Of a DNA stretch of 64,000 nucleotides, positions 16,900 through 25,750 are shown piece after piece. Made by a program: the position numbers and the translations under genes. The DNA is from Nostoc sp. T09. GTDB lineage: Bacteria; Cyanobacteriota; Cyanobacteriia; Cyanobacteriales; Nostocaceae. The first letter of the stretch is position 1. Each line of letters begins with the position of its first letter. The stretch spans positions 22,517 to 86,516 of the forward strand of contig NZ_MTAV01000061.1 in NCBI RefSeq assembly GCF_002154695.1, given 5' to 3'. Under the pieces are notes generated by a model. The model had not been told where the DNA came from, ran no database searches, and worked only from the letters and a program-made list of their open reading frames with translations.

Positions 16900-17562
16900 A
16901 TGAAGCTTGTCATCCACGGCAAAAATATTGAAATCACCGAGGCGATTCGGGATTACGTGCATCAAAAAATAGAAAAGGCAGTTAGTCACTTTCAGAACAT
17001 CACAAATGAAGTGGATGTGCACCTTAGCGTAGCTCGCAATCCCCGAATTAATCCTAGACAGGCGGCTGAAGTCACTATCTATGCCAATGGTAGCGTTATC
17101 CGTGCCGAGGAAAGCAGTGAAAACCTATATGCCAGCATTGACTTAGTAGCAGATAAAATTGCTCGTCAATTGCGCAAATATAAAGAAAAACGTCAAGATA
17201 AGAAAACTCAAGCTCAACCAACTAATGAGGTAGTAATACCGGAACCAGTAGTTGCAGATTTAATTGGCGATCGCACTCCTGAACTCCCCAGCGAAGTTGT
17301 TCGCACGAAATATTTCTCTATGCCACCGATGACTCTTGCAGAAGCTTTAGAACAGCTGCAACTGGTAGGACATGACTTTTATATGTTCCTAAATTCTGAG
17401 ACAAATGAAATTAACGTAATTTATGAACGCAACCACGGCGGTTATGGTGTGATTCAACCCCGCCATAACAATGGTCATACAAACGGTCATGCCAACAGCA
17501 AGAATGGTAAAACAGCCAATGCTAATTTTGCCATCTCGGAAAAACCGTATTTAAGTAAATGA
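16900..17562 (+). CDS. lrtA: ribosome hibernation factor, long form (LrtA/HPF)
   Basis: A 220-residue protein starting at [20 protein letters not shown]; the ATG follows GGGAG, and an upstream in-frame TTG is rejected. The N-terminal S30AE/RaiA domain (1-105) binds the 30S decoding site. A linker follows, then the C-terminal dimerisation domain (about 130-185, [19 protein letters not shown] and [16 protein letters not shown]). This is the long HPF type that joins two 70S ribosomes into 100S dimers in the dark or starvation. The Asn/Gly/His-rich end ([13 protein letters not shown]) is a low-complexity tail. Confidence 0.93.
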   Translation: MKLVIHGKNIEITEAIRDYVHQKIEKAVSHFQNITNEVDVHLSVARNPRINPRQAAEVTIYANGSVIRAEESSENLYASIDLVADKIARQLRKYKEKRQDKKTQAQPTNEVVIPEPVVADLIGDRTPELPSEVVRTKYFSMPPMTLAEALEQLQLVGHDFYMFLNSETNEINVIYERNHGGYGVIQPRHNNGHTNGHANSKNGKTANANFAISEKPYLSK

Positions 17563-17593
17563 AGCCATTGAGCACTAGTAACTAGTAGAATGG

Positions 17594-17633
17594 GCATTGC
17601 CCACCATCATATCGAGGTTATGGTGGGCAATGC
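17594..17633. terminator. hairpin downstream of lrtA (dispersed GGGCATTGCCC repeat)
   Basis: Perfect 14-bp arms GCATTGCCCACCAT (17594-17607) and ATGGTGGGCAATGC (17620-17633) around a 12-nt loop, 31 bp after the lrtA stop. No strong T-run follows, so it may act as an mRNA 3'-end stabiliser rather than a strict intrinsic terminator. The core is the same dispersed palindrome seen near 9360 and 31033. Confidence 0.55.
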
Positions 17634-17796
17634 TTGTAGTTCAAAAATCAGATATGAATTCTATAGAGATTAGTAACTCACAAAGAAGGCAAGAGTACGG
17701 AAGATAAGAGGACAAGTTAGATAAGGGATACTTTTACCTTGTCTCCCCATTACTTCTACACTCCTGCTATCTATTTCTTCTCTAATCCCCATACCC

Positions 17797-18258
17797 TCAC
17801 TTAGCTGCAAGCTGTTGCAGCTTTTTTAGTGCTTCTTCAACGTGAGCTTCAAATTTAAACATTGAATCAAAGATATATTGCACAACTCCCTGTTGGTCAA
17901 TTACATAAGTCACGCGTCCAGGTAACAAACCAAAAGCAGCTTTTGCACCGTATAGCTTCCGGACTTCGTCGCCTTTGTCACTCAAGAGAGTAAACGGTAA
18001 ATTGTACTTGGCAGCAAATTTCTGATGTGACTCGTTGGAGTCAGCACTCACGCCAATTACTTCAGCGCCAACGGTTTTAAACACTTCATACTGATCGCGA
18101 AAGGCGCAGGATTCAGCAGTACATCCCGGTGTGTCGTCCTTGGGGTAAAAGTAAAGGACTACAGCTTTTTTACCACGAAAATCTTTCAGACTCACCGTTG
18201 AGCCGTTTTGAGCAGATAGACTGAAATCAGGAGCAGTATCTCCGAGTTTAACAGGCAT
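17797..18258 (-). CDS. prxQ: peroxiredoxin Q / BCP
   Basis: A 153-residue thioredoxin-dependent peroxidase that reduces hydrogen and organic peroxides. The peroxidatic Cys46 lies in DDTPGCTAESC and the resolving Cys51 is five residues later, the atypical 2-Cys PrxQ arrangement. The rest of the thioredoxin fold (VVLYFYPKD, EVIGVSADS, TYVIDQQGVV) is complete and of normal length. It is a single gene with no evident operon. Confidence 0.93.
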   Translation of the reverse strand: MPVKLGDTAPDFSLSAQNGSTVSLKDFRGKKAVVLYFYPKDDTPGCTAESCAFRDQYEVFKTVGAEVIGVSADSNESHQKFAAKYNLPFTLLSDKGDEVRKLYGAKAAFGLLPGRVTYVIDQQGVVQYIFDSMFKFEAHVEEALKKLQQLAAK

Positions 18259-18680
18259 AGTTAAATGAAATCAAAACTAGGTTTCTTAGATAATGTTTAA
18301 CAAAACATTGCATAATATTAACGCAGACTGCTCTTCAAAACTCTAGCTTCAGTTTCAGATAGCAGCTTGAATAACTTGGAACTTGTTCTCAATTCTGCCA
18401 ATGGGTTCAACTTTACCTAGATAGATAAGTACCTAAACAAAAATATTGACAGTCATTGCGAGCGAAGCGAAGCAATCGCAAGAGGTGAGATTGCTTCATT
18501 CCGCTACCCTTCGGGAACGCCAAGGGCGAACGCTGCATTCGCAATGACATTGTGTAATTAATTTTGTGTAACTACTTAGCGCTGAGGAAGTAAAAACGGA
18601 TGCGATCGCTACAGGTTGAGTTTTTTAGCCAAAAGTTATTTATTACTCATCTGTAACAGCAAAGGTGCTTAAGGTTATGG
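18259..18680. other. spacer between prxQ and minisatellite
   Basis: About 420 bases containing one dispersed repeat (18452-18548, listed separately) and a HIP1 site at 18602. No coding frame or RNA gene was recognised. Confidence 0.4.
18452..18548. repeat. dispersed repeat with GTCATTGCGA terminal inverted repeats
   Basis: A 97-bp element bounded by GTCATTGCGA (18452-18461) and its complement TCGCAATGAC (18539-18548). Inside are GCGAAGCGAAGCAATCGC and CCCTTCGGGAACGCCAAGGG segments. It resembles the small palindromic elements scattered through Nostoc genomes. It carries no gene. Confidence 0.65.
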
Positions 18681-18730
18681 TTAAAAATTGGGGTTTAAAA
18701 CAAAATTTTTTAGTCTGTGATCGCTCCCAT

Positions 18731-19065
18731 TGAGTAGCAAAGCCTCATTAATGGAGTTAAAAGCCTCATTCATGAGTATCAAAGACTCATCCACGAGTAT
18801 CAAAGACTCGTCCACGAGTATCAAAGACTCGTTCACGAGTATCAAAGACTCATCCACGAGTATTAAAGACTCATCCACGAGTATCAAAGACTCGTCCATG
18901 AGTATCAAAGACTCATTCACGAGTATCAAAGACTCGTCCATGAGTATCAAAGACTCGTTGACGAGGATCAAAGACTCGCTCACGAGTGTCAAAGACTCAT
19001 CCACGAGTATCAAAGATTCGTTCACGAGTATCAAAGACTCGTTCACGAATATCAAAGATAAATTC
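18731..19065 (+). repeat. 21-bp minisatellite, 15 full units plus a partial
   Basis: Fifteen full 21-bp units plus a partial one, built on GAGTATCAAAGACTC followed by a variable GTCCAC/ATCCAC/GTTCAC spacer. The central units are almost identical; the first two and the last are diverged. Each unit is a quasi-palindrome (GAGT-N7-ACTC). The array starts 8 bp beyond the stop codon of the minus-strand WD40 gene. Both strands are open because the period is a multiple of 3; neither reading has a convincing start, so I treat it as repeat DNA. The core sequence is the same family as at 9502. Confidence 0.88.
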
Positions 19066-19072
19066 TTGGGCT

Positions 19073-22000
19073 TTAATTCTCCACCGCCCCCAATGCTTTC
19101 AGTGCAGCTATCTGGGCTTCGGTTAAGCCTGTAACCCCGGTGATATTCATGCCCTCATAAGGCCTTTCAACTTGCAAAGTTTTGAAACATTCACCAGTGT
19201 TAACATTCCATAGTTTAATCGTCCCATCGCCGCTACCACTAGCTAGGGTTTGACCATCGGGATGAAATGCGACTGACCACACTCTATTAATATGTGCCTG
19301 TAAAACATGGATGCATTTGCCGTCATTCACTGACCACAGTCGCAATGTTTGGTCATCACCGCCACTGGCTAAAGTTTTACCATCAAGACTAAATGCGACT
19401 GACCAAATCCAATTAGTGTGTCCTTGGAGAATTTTTAGGCATTTACCATCTTTGATTGACCATAACCGCACTGTTTGGTCATTACCACCACTAGCTAAAA
19501 GTTGCCCATCTGGACTGAATGCTATTGGCCCAACTTGACCAGTATGTCCCTGTAAAACTTTAAGGCATTTACCATCACTGAGTGACCATAGCCTCACTGT
19601 TTGGTTATAACCAGCACTAGCTAACATTTGTCCATCTGGACTAAATGCCAGTGACCATACTTGGTTAGGATTTTCTTGCAGAATTTGCAGACATTTACCT
19701 GTGCTTACCGACCATAGTCTAACTGTACTGTCATGGCTGCCACTAGCTAAAATTTCACTATCGGGACTAAATGCTAATGACCGCACTTTATGAGTGTGTT
19801 CGCCTAAAACGTTCAGGTACTTACCATCTTTAACTGACCATAGCCGAACTGTTCGGTCATTGCTGCAACTAGCTAAAATCTCTCCATCAGGGCTAAAAGC
19901 AACTGACCGTACTTGCTGAGTATGTCCGATTAAAGTATTGCTGCATTGATTATTACCGAGTGTCCAAAGCCTAACTTTTTGGTCGAAACCACCACTGGCT
20001 AAGGTTTTACCATCGGGGCTGAAGGCTACTGACTCTACGCCGTTAATATAGCCTTGAAAAACTTTGAGGCATTGACCATCACTGACTGACCACAGCCTAA
20101 CTGTTTGGTCATAACCACCACTGGCTAAAATTTTACCATCAGGACTAAATACGAGCGACCAGACGCGATCGCTATGTCCTTGAAGAATTTGGTAACATTG
20201 AGCGTCACTGACTGACCATAATCTTATTGTTTTGTCGTAACTACCACTGGCTACAGTTTGACTATCTGGACTAAAGCTAACGCATAAAACTTTATCGCTA
20301 TGTCCGTGCAGTACTTGCAAGCATTGACCATTACTAACAGACCATAGTCTCACAGTAGTATCATAACTACCGCTAGCGAGAATTTTACCATCGGGACTAA
20401 ATGCTACTGACCGCAACCCATCAGTATGTCCTTGGAGTACTTGCAAACATTGACCAGCACTAACTGACCACAGTCTCACTGTGTTGTCAAAACTGCCACT
20501 GGCGACAGTTTGACTATCAGGGCTAAAGGCGACTGACCAAATCTCACGGGTATGACCTTGGAGTACTTGCAAGCAATTACCGTCACTAACTGACCAAATT
20601 CTTAGGCTTTGGTCAACACTGCCACTAACTAAAAGTTGACCATCTGAACTATATGCTATCGACTCTACGCGATCGCTATGTCCCTGTAAAGTTTGGATGC
20701 ACTTACCGTCATTAACTGACCAGAGTTTTACTATTTGGTCAACACTACCACTCGCTAAAGTTTGACCATCTGGGCTAAACGCTACTGACCGTACAAAACC
20801 TGTATGACCTTTACAAATTAAAATTTGTTGACCATCTTCTATCTGCCATAGGCGAATTTCGCCATTAGCATCGCCTGTCGCGATAATCTTGCCATTGGGA
20901 CTGAATGCGACTGAGAAAATAGTTGCCAAAATATCTGTAAAAACTGACCTATCTAAAGCAGCATTAACTAATTTTAGCTGCTGCAAATTCTCACCCTTGA
21001 GATATGCTTGCCAAAGTGTCAGATTAGAAAAATCATAATTTCTTAAATCTGTTTGCAGGTAGCAAAGCAAATTTAAAATATTACCGCCTATATATCCCGG
21101 TTGATGGGTAAATTTTTCCTGTAATGTTGAGAGAATTTCAGTTAGCTTATTTTCAATTTTTTTATTGCTTCCCAGTAAATTAAGTAACCTTTCCGCAAGG
21201 GGTTTAATTATCAGGCGAATTTGGGCTTCCCGAATATAATCTTTGGCGGTTGCTTTCATCAAAGCATAGCGATTGAAAAGTGCAATTTCCCCACCAATAA
21301 TATTTTCTGCTAATTCTGCAATTAAGCGATCGCTTAAATATTCCATGACCACAGGTTGCAGCGTAAACAGTGCATGACTTTTTTCGATCAGCGACCTTCT
21401 CACTAATGACTGCAATGCCTCCATCAAATTTGACTGCGATGGTAAGGCAACAATATCCTCGCGTAATTCCGCAATCCCTATCGGTTCCCGATTAATGGCT
21501 AGCCAGTACATCACCTCTGTTTCTAAATCTGATAAGCGATGAAATTGCTGGTCTAAAAGTTGGCGTATCCCCCCAAAAACTACAGTATCCTGTGATAAAA
21601 ATGCCGAAATACTACTATCAAATAATTCTTTAATTGTGGTAGAGATTATTTTTAATGCTAAAGGATGACCTTTATAAAATTCGATAAGTTTAACTTGTTC
21701 TGGTTTTGTACCTGACAGTCCTTGAGTATGAAAAATTTCTTCTCCATCTACTGCTTTTAACCCAGCCAGTTGCAAAACCCGCACTGGCAAAGTTTCGCCC
21801 TCTAATGCAGCAACTTCTTGGGGTTTTTCTCTACTTGTTAAGATTAAGCAACTTTCATGAGTCGTACCACCAATGCGTCTGAGTAATTCGCCATAAGCTT
21901 CATAGCCTTCTCGATATGCTAAAGCGCCTGACTGAAAAATTGACTCAGCATTATCTAGTATCAACAGACAGCGTGATGAGCGTAGATACTCGATAAGTAA

Positions 22001-22474
22001 AGAAATTCTCTCTCCCACATCTGGCGGTAAATCGATTTGCTGTTGGTGAGAAATAAATTTAATCAAGTCTGCCAGAATATCTTGTATGGGTGGCGCATTC
22101 CTGAGACTGCGCCAGATTACATAATCAAATTCCCCTTGAATCTTTTGCGCCAGCTTAATAGACAGAGAAGTTTTGCCAATTCCCCCCATCCCCAAAACCG
22201 CCACCACACGACAGCGTTCTTGGACAACCCACTTTTCCAGTTTGGCAAGTTCTTCAGCACGGCCATAAAAAACTGATACATCAACAGCCTCACCCCAATC
22301 AACGCGATATGAGGTTTGAGGTTTTAACTGTGGAGTAGGTTTTGTCTTGTCTACTTGTTCAACTGCTAGCTTTTTCTCACGCCGTTTGTCGATGTAGTCG
22401 AGAACTTGTACCGTGCTAGCAATAAAGCCGATTAAGCCCACAATAAAGCCGATGGTAGCGGAGATAGGGTCCAT
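19073..22474 (-). CDS. NB-ARC/STAND ATPase with 14 WD40 repeats
   Basis: A 1133-residue protein. The start [17 protein letters not shown] is chosen over an upstream TTG. An N-terminal hydrophobic segment (about 5-25) probably anchors it. The NTPase has Walker [10 protein letters not shown], Walker [10 protein letters not shown] and a sensor-like LILTSREK. A helical/winged-helix region follows. The C-terminal half is 14 consecutive WD40 repeats ([24 protein letters not shown]), enough for two seven-bladed propellers. It ends with the tail [20 protein letters not shown] common to such cyanobacterial proteins. The architecture is that of NLR/APAF1-like signal-sensing switches; the ligand and effector are unknown. 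A 21-bp minisatellite abuts its 3' end. Confidence 0.9.
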   Translation of the reverse strand: MDPISATIGFIVGLIGFIASTVQVLDYIDKRREKKLAVEQVDKTKPTPQLKPQTSYRVDWGEAVDVSVFYGRAEELAKLEKWVVQERCRVVAVLGMGGIGKTSLSIKLAQKIQGEFDYVIWRSLRNAPPIQDILADLIKFISHQQQIDLPPDVGERISLLIEYLRSSRCLLILDNAESIFQSGALAYREGYEAYGELLRRIGGTTHESCLILTSREKPQEVAALEGETLPVRVLQLAGLKAVDGEEIFHTQGLSGTKPEQVKLIEFYKGHPLALKIISTTIKELFDSSISAFLSQDTVVFGGIRQLLDQQFHRLSDLETEVMYWLAINREPIGIAELREDIVALPSQSNLMEALQSLVRRSLIEKSHALFTLQPVVMEYLSDRLIAELAENIIGGEIALFNRYALMKATAKDYIREAQIRLIIKPLAERLLNLLGSNKKIENKLTEILSTLQEKFTHQPGYIGGNILNLLCYLQTDLRNYDFSNLTLWQAYLKGENLQQLKLVNAALDRSVFTDILATIFSVAFSPNGKIIATGDANGEIRLWQIEDGQQILICKGHTGFVRSVAFSPDGQTLASGSVDQIVKLWSVNDGKCIQTLQGHSDRVESIAYSSDGQLLVSGSVDQSLRIWSVSDGNCLQVLQGHTREIWSVAFSPDSQTVASGSFDNTVRLWSVSAGQCLQVLQGHTDGLRSVAFSPDGKILASGSYDTTVRLWSVSNGQCLQVLHGHSDKVLCVSFSPDSQTVASGSYDKTIRLWSVSDAQCYQILQGHSDRVWSLVFSPDGKILASGGYDQTVRLWSVSDGQCLKVFQGYINGVESVAFSPDGKTLASGGFDQKVRLWTLGNNQCSNTLIGHTQQVRSVAFSPDGEILASCSNDRTVRLWSVKDGKYLNVLGEHTHKVRSLAFSPDSEILASGSHDSTVRLWSVSTGKCLQILQENPNQVWSLAFSPDGQMLASAGYNQTVRLWSLSDGKCLKVLQGHTGQVGPIAFSPDGQLLASGGNDQTVRLWSIKDGKCLKILQGHTNWIWSVAFSLDGKTLASGGDDQTLRLWSVNDGKCIHVLQAHINRVWSVAFHPDGQTLASGSGDGTIKLWNVNTGECFKTLQVERPYEGMNITGVTGLTEAQIAALKALGAVEN

Positions 22475-22734
22475 GTTAAGCAATTCAAAATTCAAAGATT
22501 CAAGATGAAAAACCTATAGTTAATAGGTATCAGACTATTCACTGTATGCAAATTAAATAATGAGGAACAGCTTATCAGTGCCTTACTGAGGATATTGCTC
22601 TGCTAAATTTAACATTTTCGTAAATTAGCGGCAGTCTACTTGAGTGGGAGATTTAATAAAATAGCGATCGCAAATACGAATAAATGCACAGGAAGTATTT
22701 ATCATGGATTACAATGGCTGATAGATACTTAACT

Positions 22735-24765
22735 ATGAGCTACTGCCTCAATCCCAGTTGCAATCAACCCATCAACCCACACGACACTAATTTTTGCCAG
22801 AGTTGTGGGATAAAACTTATACTCCTGCTGCGAAATCGCTATCGAATTATTCAACCACTGGGAGGCGGCGGATTTGGGAGAACTTTCTTAGCAGAAGACG
22901 AAGATAAGCTCAAGGAAAATTGCGTTGTCAAGCAGCTAGCGCCGCAAATCCAAGGAACTAATGCCCTACATAAAGCAACTGAACTGTTTCACGAAGAAGC
23001 ACAGCGTTTGCAACAGTTAGGAGAGCATCCTCAAATTCCCACTTTGTATGCTTACTTTAGTGAGGATCGCTACCTGTATCTAGTACAGCAGTTCATCCAA
23101 GGACAAAGTTTACGACAGGAGTTGCAACAACAGGGAACTTTTAGTGAAGCAAAAATTTGGGAACTTTTAGCCGAATTATTACCTGTTTTAAATTTTGTTC
23201 ATGAAAATCAAGTAATTCACCGCGATATTAAACCAGATAATATTATGCGTCGCATCCCCCACTCCAAAGGAACAGGGGGAAATTTAGTATTGATTGATTT
23301 TGGTGTCGCCAAGCTATTAACAGTAAACTCTGCGGAACACACAGGTACAAGCATTGGTTCCTATGGCTACGCACCACTAGAACAAATGAAGTATGGTTTT
23401 GCTTACCCAGCTAGTGACTTATTCAGTTTGGGTGTAACTTGCTTTACGCTGTTGACAGGAATTCATCCATCGCATCTTTATATGGAAGCAGGCTATGGCT
23501 GGGTAGCAAGCTGGCGAGAACATTTAAAGTATCCAATATCTGCACAATTAGACCGAGTTTTAGACAAGCTATTACAAAAAGATATTGAGCATCGCTATCA
23601 GACAGCGAATGCAGTTCTCGAAGATTTGCCGCACCAACCACCACAAGCAACTGTGCCACAGGATCGTGTGGTTAAATCACAGCTTGTAGGGATTAGCCAG
23701 ACAGCTTCAACTACTATTAGCAACTTGATTAAGCCTAAAATCTTGTTGCCATATCAACTACTAATGGCGGGTGCAATCCTGCTTGTAGGATTAGGGGGAT
23801 ATGTAAATTGGCAAAGTTTGCCCTTGACTGGACATGAGGGGGAAGTCAATTCCCTGGCTTTTAGCCCGATTCCCTCATCTCATACTTCCCAAAGTAAACA
23901 AACAAATGTCTCTAGTATACCGTTACCCCAAGCTTCGATAGGGCAAGGAGAAATATTAGCTAGTGGTAGCGATGACAATACCGTTAAAATCTGGAATCTG
24001 ACACAAAAACAGGTAACTCGCACCCTCAAGGCTGATTCTGGCTGGGTGTATACTGTAGCGATTAGCCCAGATGGTCAAACTGCGATCGCAGGTTATCAAG
24101 ACAAAACTATCAAACTCTGGAATCTCAACACCGGAGAAGAAATCCGCACCCTCAAAGGGCATCAAGGTTTAGTAAATTCTGTGGCCATTAGCTCAGATGG
24201 TCAAACTGTAGTCAGTGGCAGTTACGATAAAAGTATTAAAATCTGGGATTTCCACACAGGAAAAGAAATTCGCACCTTGAAGGGGCATACAGGAGAAGTT
24301 TTGTCTGTTGCCATCAGCCCCAACGGTGAGAAAATTGCCAGTGCTAGTGCCGATAGAACTATCAAGATTTGGCAGCTAAACACAGGCAAGGAAATATATA
24401 CTATTGGCGGTCATTCCCAAGATGTCAATGCTTTAGCTATTAGCCCAAATGGCCAGATATTAGTCAGCGCCAGCGATGATAAAACTATTAAACTATGGAA
24501 CCTGAATACAGGGAAATACATCCGCACCTTTGAAGGACATACAGCCGATGTGAATGCGATCGCCTTTAGCCCCAATGGAGAGTATATCGCTAGTGGTAGT
24601 GATGACAAGACTGTGAAAGTCTGGCAACTGAATACAGGAGAAGCAATACAAACTTTTAAAGGGCATTCATCTGAGGTTTATGCTGTGGCTTTTAGTCCCG
24701 ATGGTAAAACCTTAGTTAGTGGTAGTAAAGATAAAACTATCAAAATTTGGCATTTAAGGGGTTGA
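22735..24765 (+). CDS. zinc-ribbon Ser/Thr kinase with 7 WD40 repeats
   Basis: A 676-residue kinase starting at MSYCLNPSCN, the usual family N-terminus; upstream ATGs at 22684 and 22714 would add unconserved residues. Residues Cys4, Cys9, Cys21 and Cys24 form a zinc ribbon. The kinase has GGGGFG (43-48), Lys66 (VVKQL), HRDIKPDN and DFGVAK. A TM segment (LLMAGAILLVGLGGYV) leads to seven WD40 repeats forming one propeller, interrupted in the first blade by a Ser/Thr/Gln-rich insert. The propeller is probably outside the membrane and binds a partner. It diverges from the NB-ARC WD40 gene, but its blades are more like each other than like that protein's. Confidence 0.9.
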   Translation: MSYCLNPSCNQPINPHDTNFCQSCGIKLILLLRNRYRIIQPLGGGGFGRTFLAEDEDKLKENCVVKQLAPQIQGTNALHKATELFHEEAQRLQQLGEHPQIPTLYAYFSEDRYLYLVQQFIQGQSLRQELQQQGTFSEAKIWELLAELLPVLNFVHENQVIHRDIKPDNIMRRIPHSKGTGGNLVLIDFGVAKLLTVNSAEHTGTSIGSYGYAPLEQMKYGFAYPASDLFSLGVTCFTLLTGIHPSHLYMEAGYGWVASWREHLKYPISAQLDRVLDKLLQKDIEHRYQTANAVLEDLPHQPPQATVPQDRVVKSQLVGISQTASTTISNLIKPKILLPYQLLMAGAILLVGLGGYVNWQSLPLTGHEGEVNSLAFSPIPSSHTSQSKQTNVSSIPLPQASIGQGEILASGSDDNTVKIWNLTQKQVTRTLKADSGWVYTVAISPDGQTAIAGYQDKTIKLWNLNTGEEIRTLKGHQGLVNSVAISSDGQTVVSGSYDKSIKIWDFHTGKEIRTLKGHTGEVLSVAISPNGEKIASASADRTIKIWQLNTGKEIYTIGGHSQDVNALAISPNGQILVSASDDKTIKLWNLNTGKYIRTFEGHTADVNAIAFSPNGEYIASGSDDKTVKVWQLNTGEAIQTFKGHSSEVYAVAFSPDGKTLVSGSKDKTIKIWHLRG

Positions 24766-24822
24766 CTCTCTAGTTAACTGGACATTTCAGAATGTAATCA
24801 GAAAACTATTGAGCTTACCCTT

Positions 24823-25542
24823 ATGCAACTCCCTAATCTAAAAAATAGTTGTTTAGCATTTACCCTAGTAGCGATCGCTTCTTTTTCCAGTAGTCTGTTA
24901 ACAGCCTGTTCTACAAAAACTTACCACACCAGAACGCAAGAACCAGTACCCCACATTACTACTCGTGATGCTAGCGACAAACAACAGACCAACCAGCATG
25001 GTGGAATAGATCACAGTGGTATGAACCACAGCATGGCGATGGATTTAGGCCCAGCCGATGCTAACTATGATTTACGCTTCATTGATGCGATGATTCCGCA
25101 CCATCAGGGCGCGACTGTCATGGCTAAGGAAGCACAGCAAAAATCAAAACGCCCAGAAATTAAAAAGCTAGCAGACGACATTATCAAAGCACAGAACCAA
25201 GAAATTACCCAGATGAAAAGCTGGCGCACAGCCTGGTATCCCAAAGCTGGAGATAAACCAATGGCTTATGATGCTCTCAAGGGCCAGATGAAGGAGATGT
25301 CATCTGAGCAAATGCAAGCCATGATGATGAACATGGACTTAGGCGCTGCTGATGCAGAATTTGACCTACGCTTTATCAATGCCATGATTCCACACCATGA
25401 AGCAGCTGTAACTATGGCTAAAGATGCTTTGCAAAAGTCTCAGCGTTCGGAAATTAAGAACTTAGCTCAAGCAATTATCAAAGCACAAGATACTGAGATT
25501 AACCAAATGAAACAGTGGCGAACAACTTGGTACAAAAAGTAA
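24823..25542 (+). CDS. double-DUF305 lipoprotein
   Basis: A 239-residue secreted protein with a lipoprotein signal (lipobox LLTAC, Cys near 29). A His/Met-rich stretch (GGIDHSGMNHSMAMD) follows. There are two tandem DUF305 domains, each with the signature FI(D/N)AMIPHHxxAxxMAK and a QMKxWRxxWY end. DUF305 proteins are ferritin-like bundles often found with copper or other metal resistance genes. It precedes an RND metal-efflux set on the same strand, separated by a 209-bp spacer with a strong hairpin, so co-transcription is uncertain. Confidence 0.85.
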   Translation: MQLPNLKNSCLAFTLVAIASFSSSLLTACSTKTYHTRTQEPVPHITTRDASDKQQTNQHGGIDHSGMNHSMAMDLGPADANYDLRFIDAMIPHHQGATVMAKEAQQKSKRPEIKKLADDIIKAQNQEITQMKSWRTAWYPKAGDKPMAYDALKGQMKEMSSEQMQAMMMNMDLGAADAEFDLRFINAMIPHHEAAVTMAKDALQKSQRSEIKNLAQAIIKAQDTEINQMKQWRTTWYKK

Positions 25543-25578
25543 GCTGATGCATTAACAATATTTGTATTACCTCTGCGA

Positions 25579-25628
25579 CTCTGTGTCTCTGTGGTCAGAA
25601 AAATTCTTTTAACCACAGAGGCACAGAG
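25579..25628. terminator. hairpin between DUF305 gene and RND adaptor
   Basis: Arms CTCTGTGTCTCTGTGGT (25579-25595) and ACCACAGAGGCACAGAG (25612-25628) pair over 17 positions with one G-T, around a 16-nt AT-rich loop. It lies 37 bp after the DUF305 stop. It belongs to the ACCACAGAG dispersed repeat family of filamentous cyanobacteria and may also end the upstream transcript. Confidence 0.55.
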
Positions 25629-25750
25629 AACACAGAGAAGAAAAGCATTTCTCAATTTCATCCCAATTTCATTTTCAGATGAAACACTGGGAATCAGGTG
25701 AACACAGCTAGCTTTGTTTACACTCCCATACTGAAAAATTCCTGATAGCG

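Noticed and set aside
9502..19065. CRISPR array reading of the 21-bp repeats
   Set aside because: Units are contiguous with no unique spacers of 30-40 bp, units vary, and no cas gene is present.
18681..19134. Open frames on both strands across the 18.7-kb repeat array as protein genes
   Set aside because: The frames exist because a stop-free unit is repeated with a period divisible by 3. There is no convincing start, ribosome binding site or flanking non-repeat domain, and one frame runs into the antisense of the WD40 gene.
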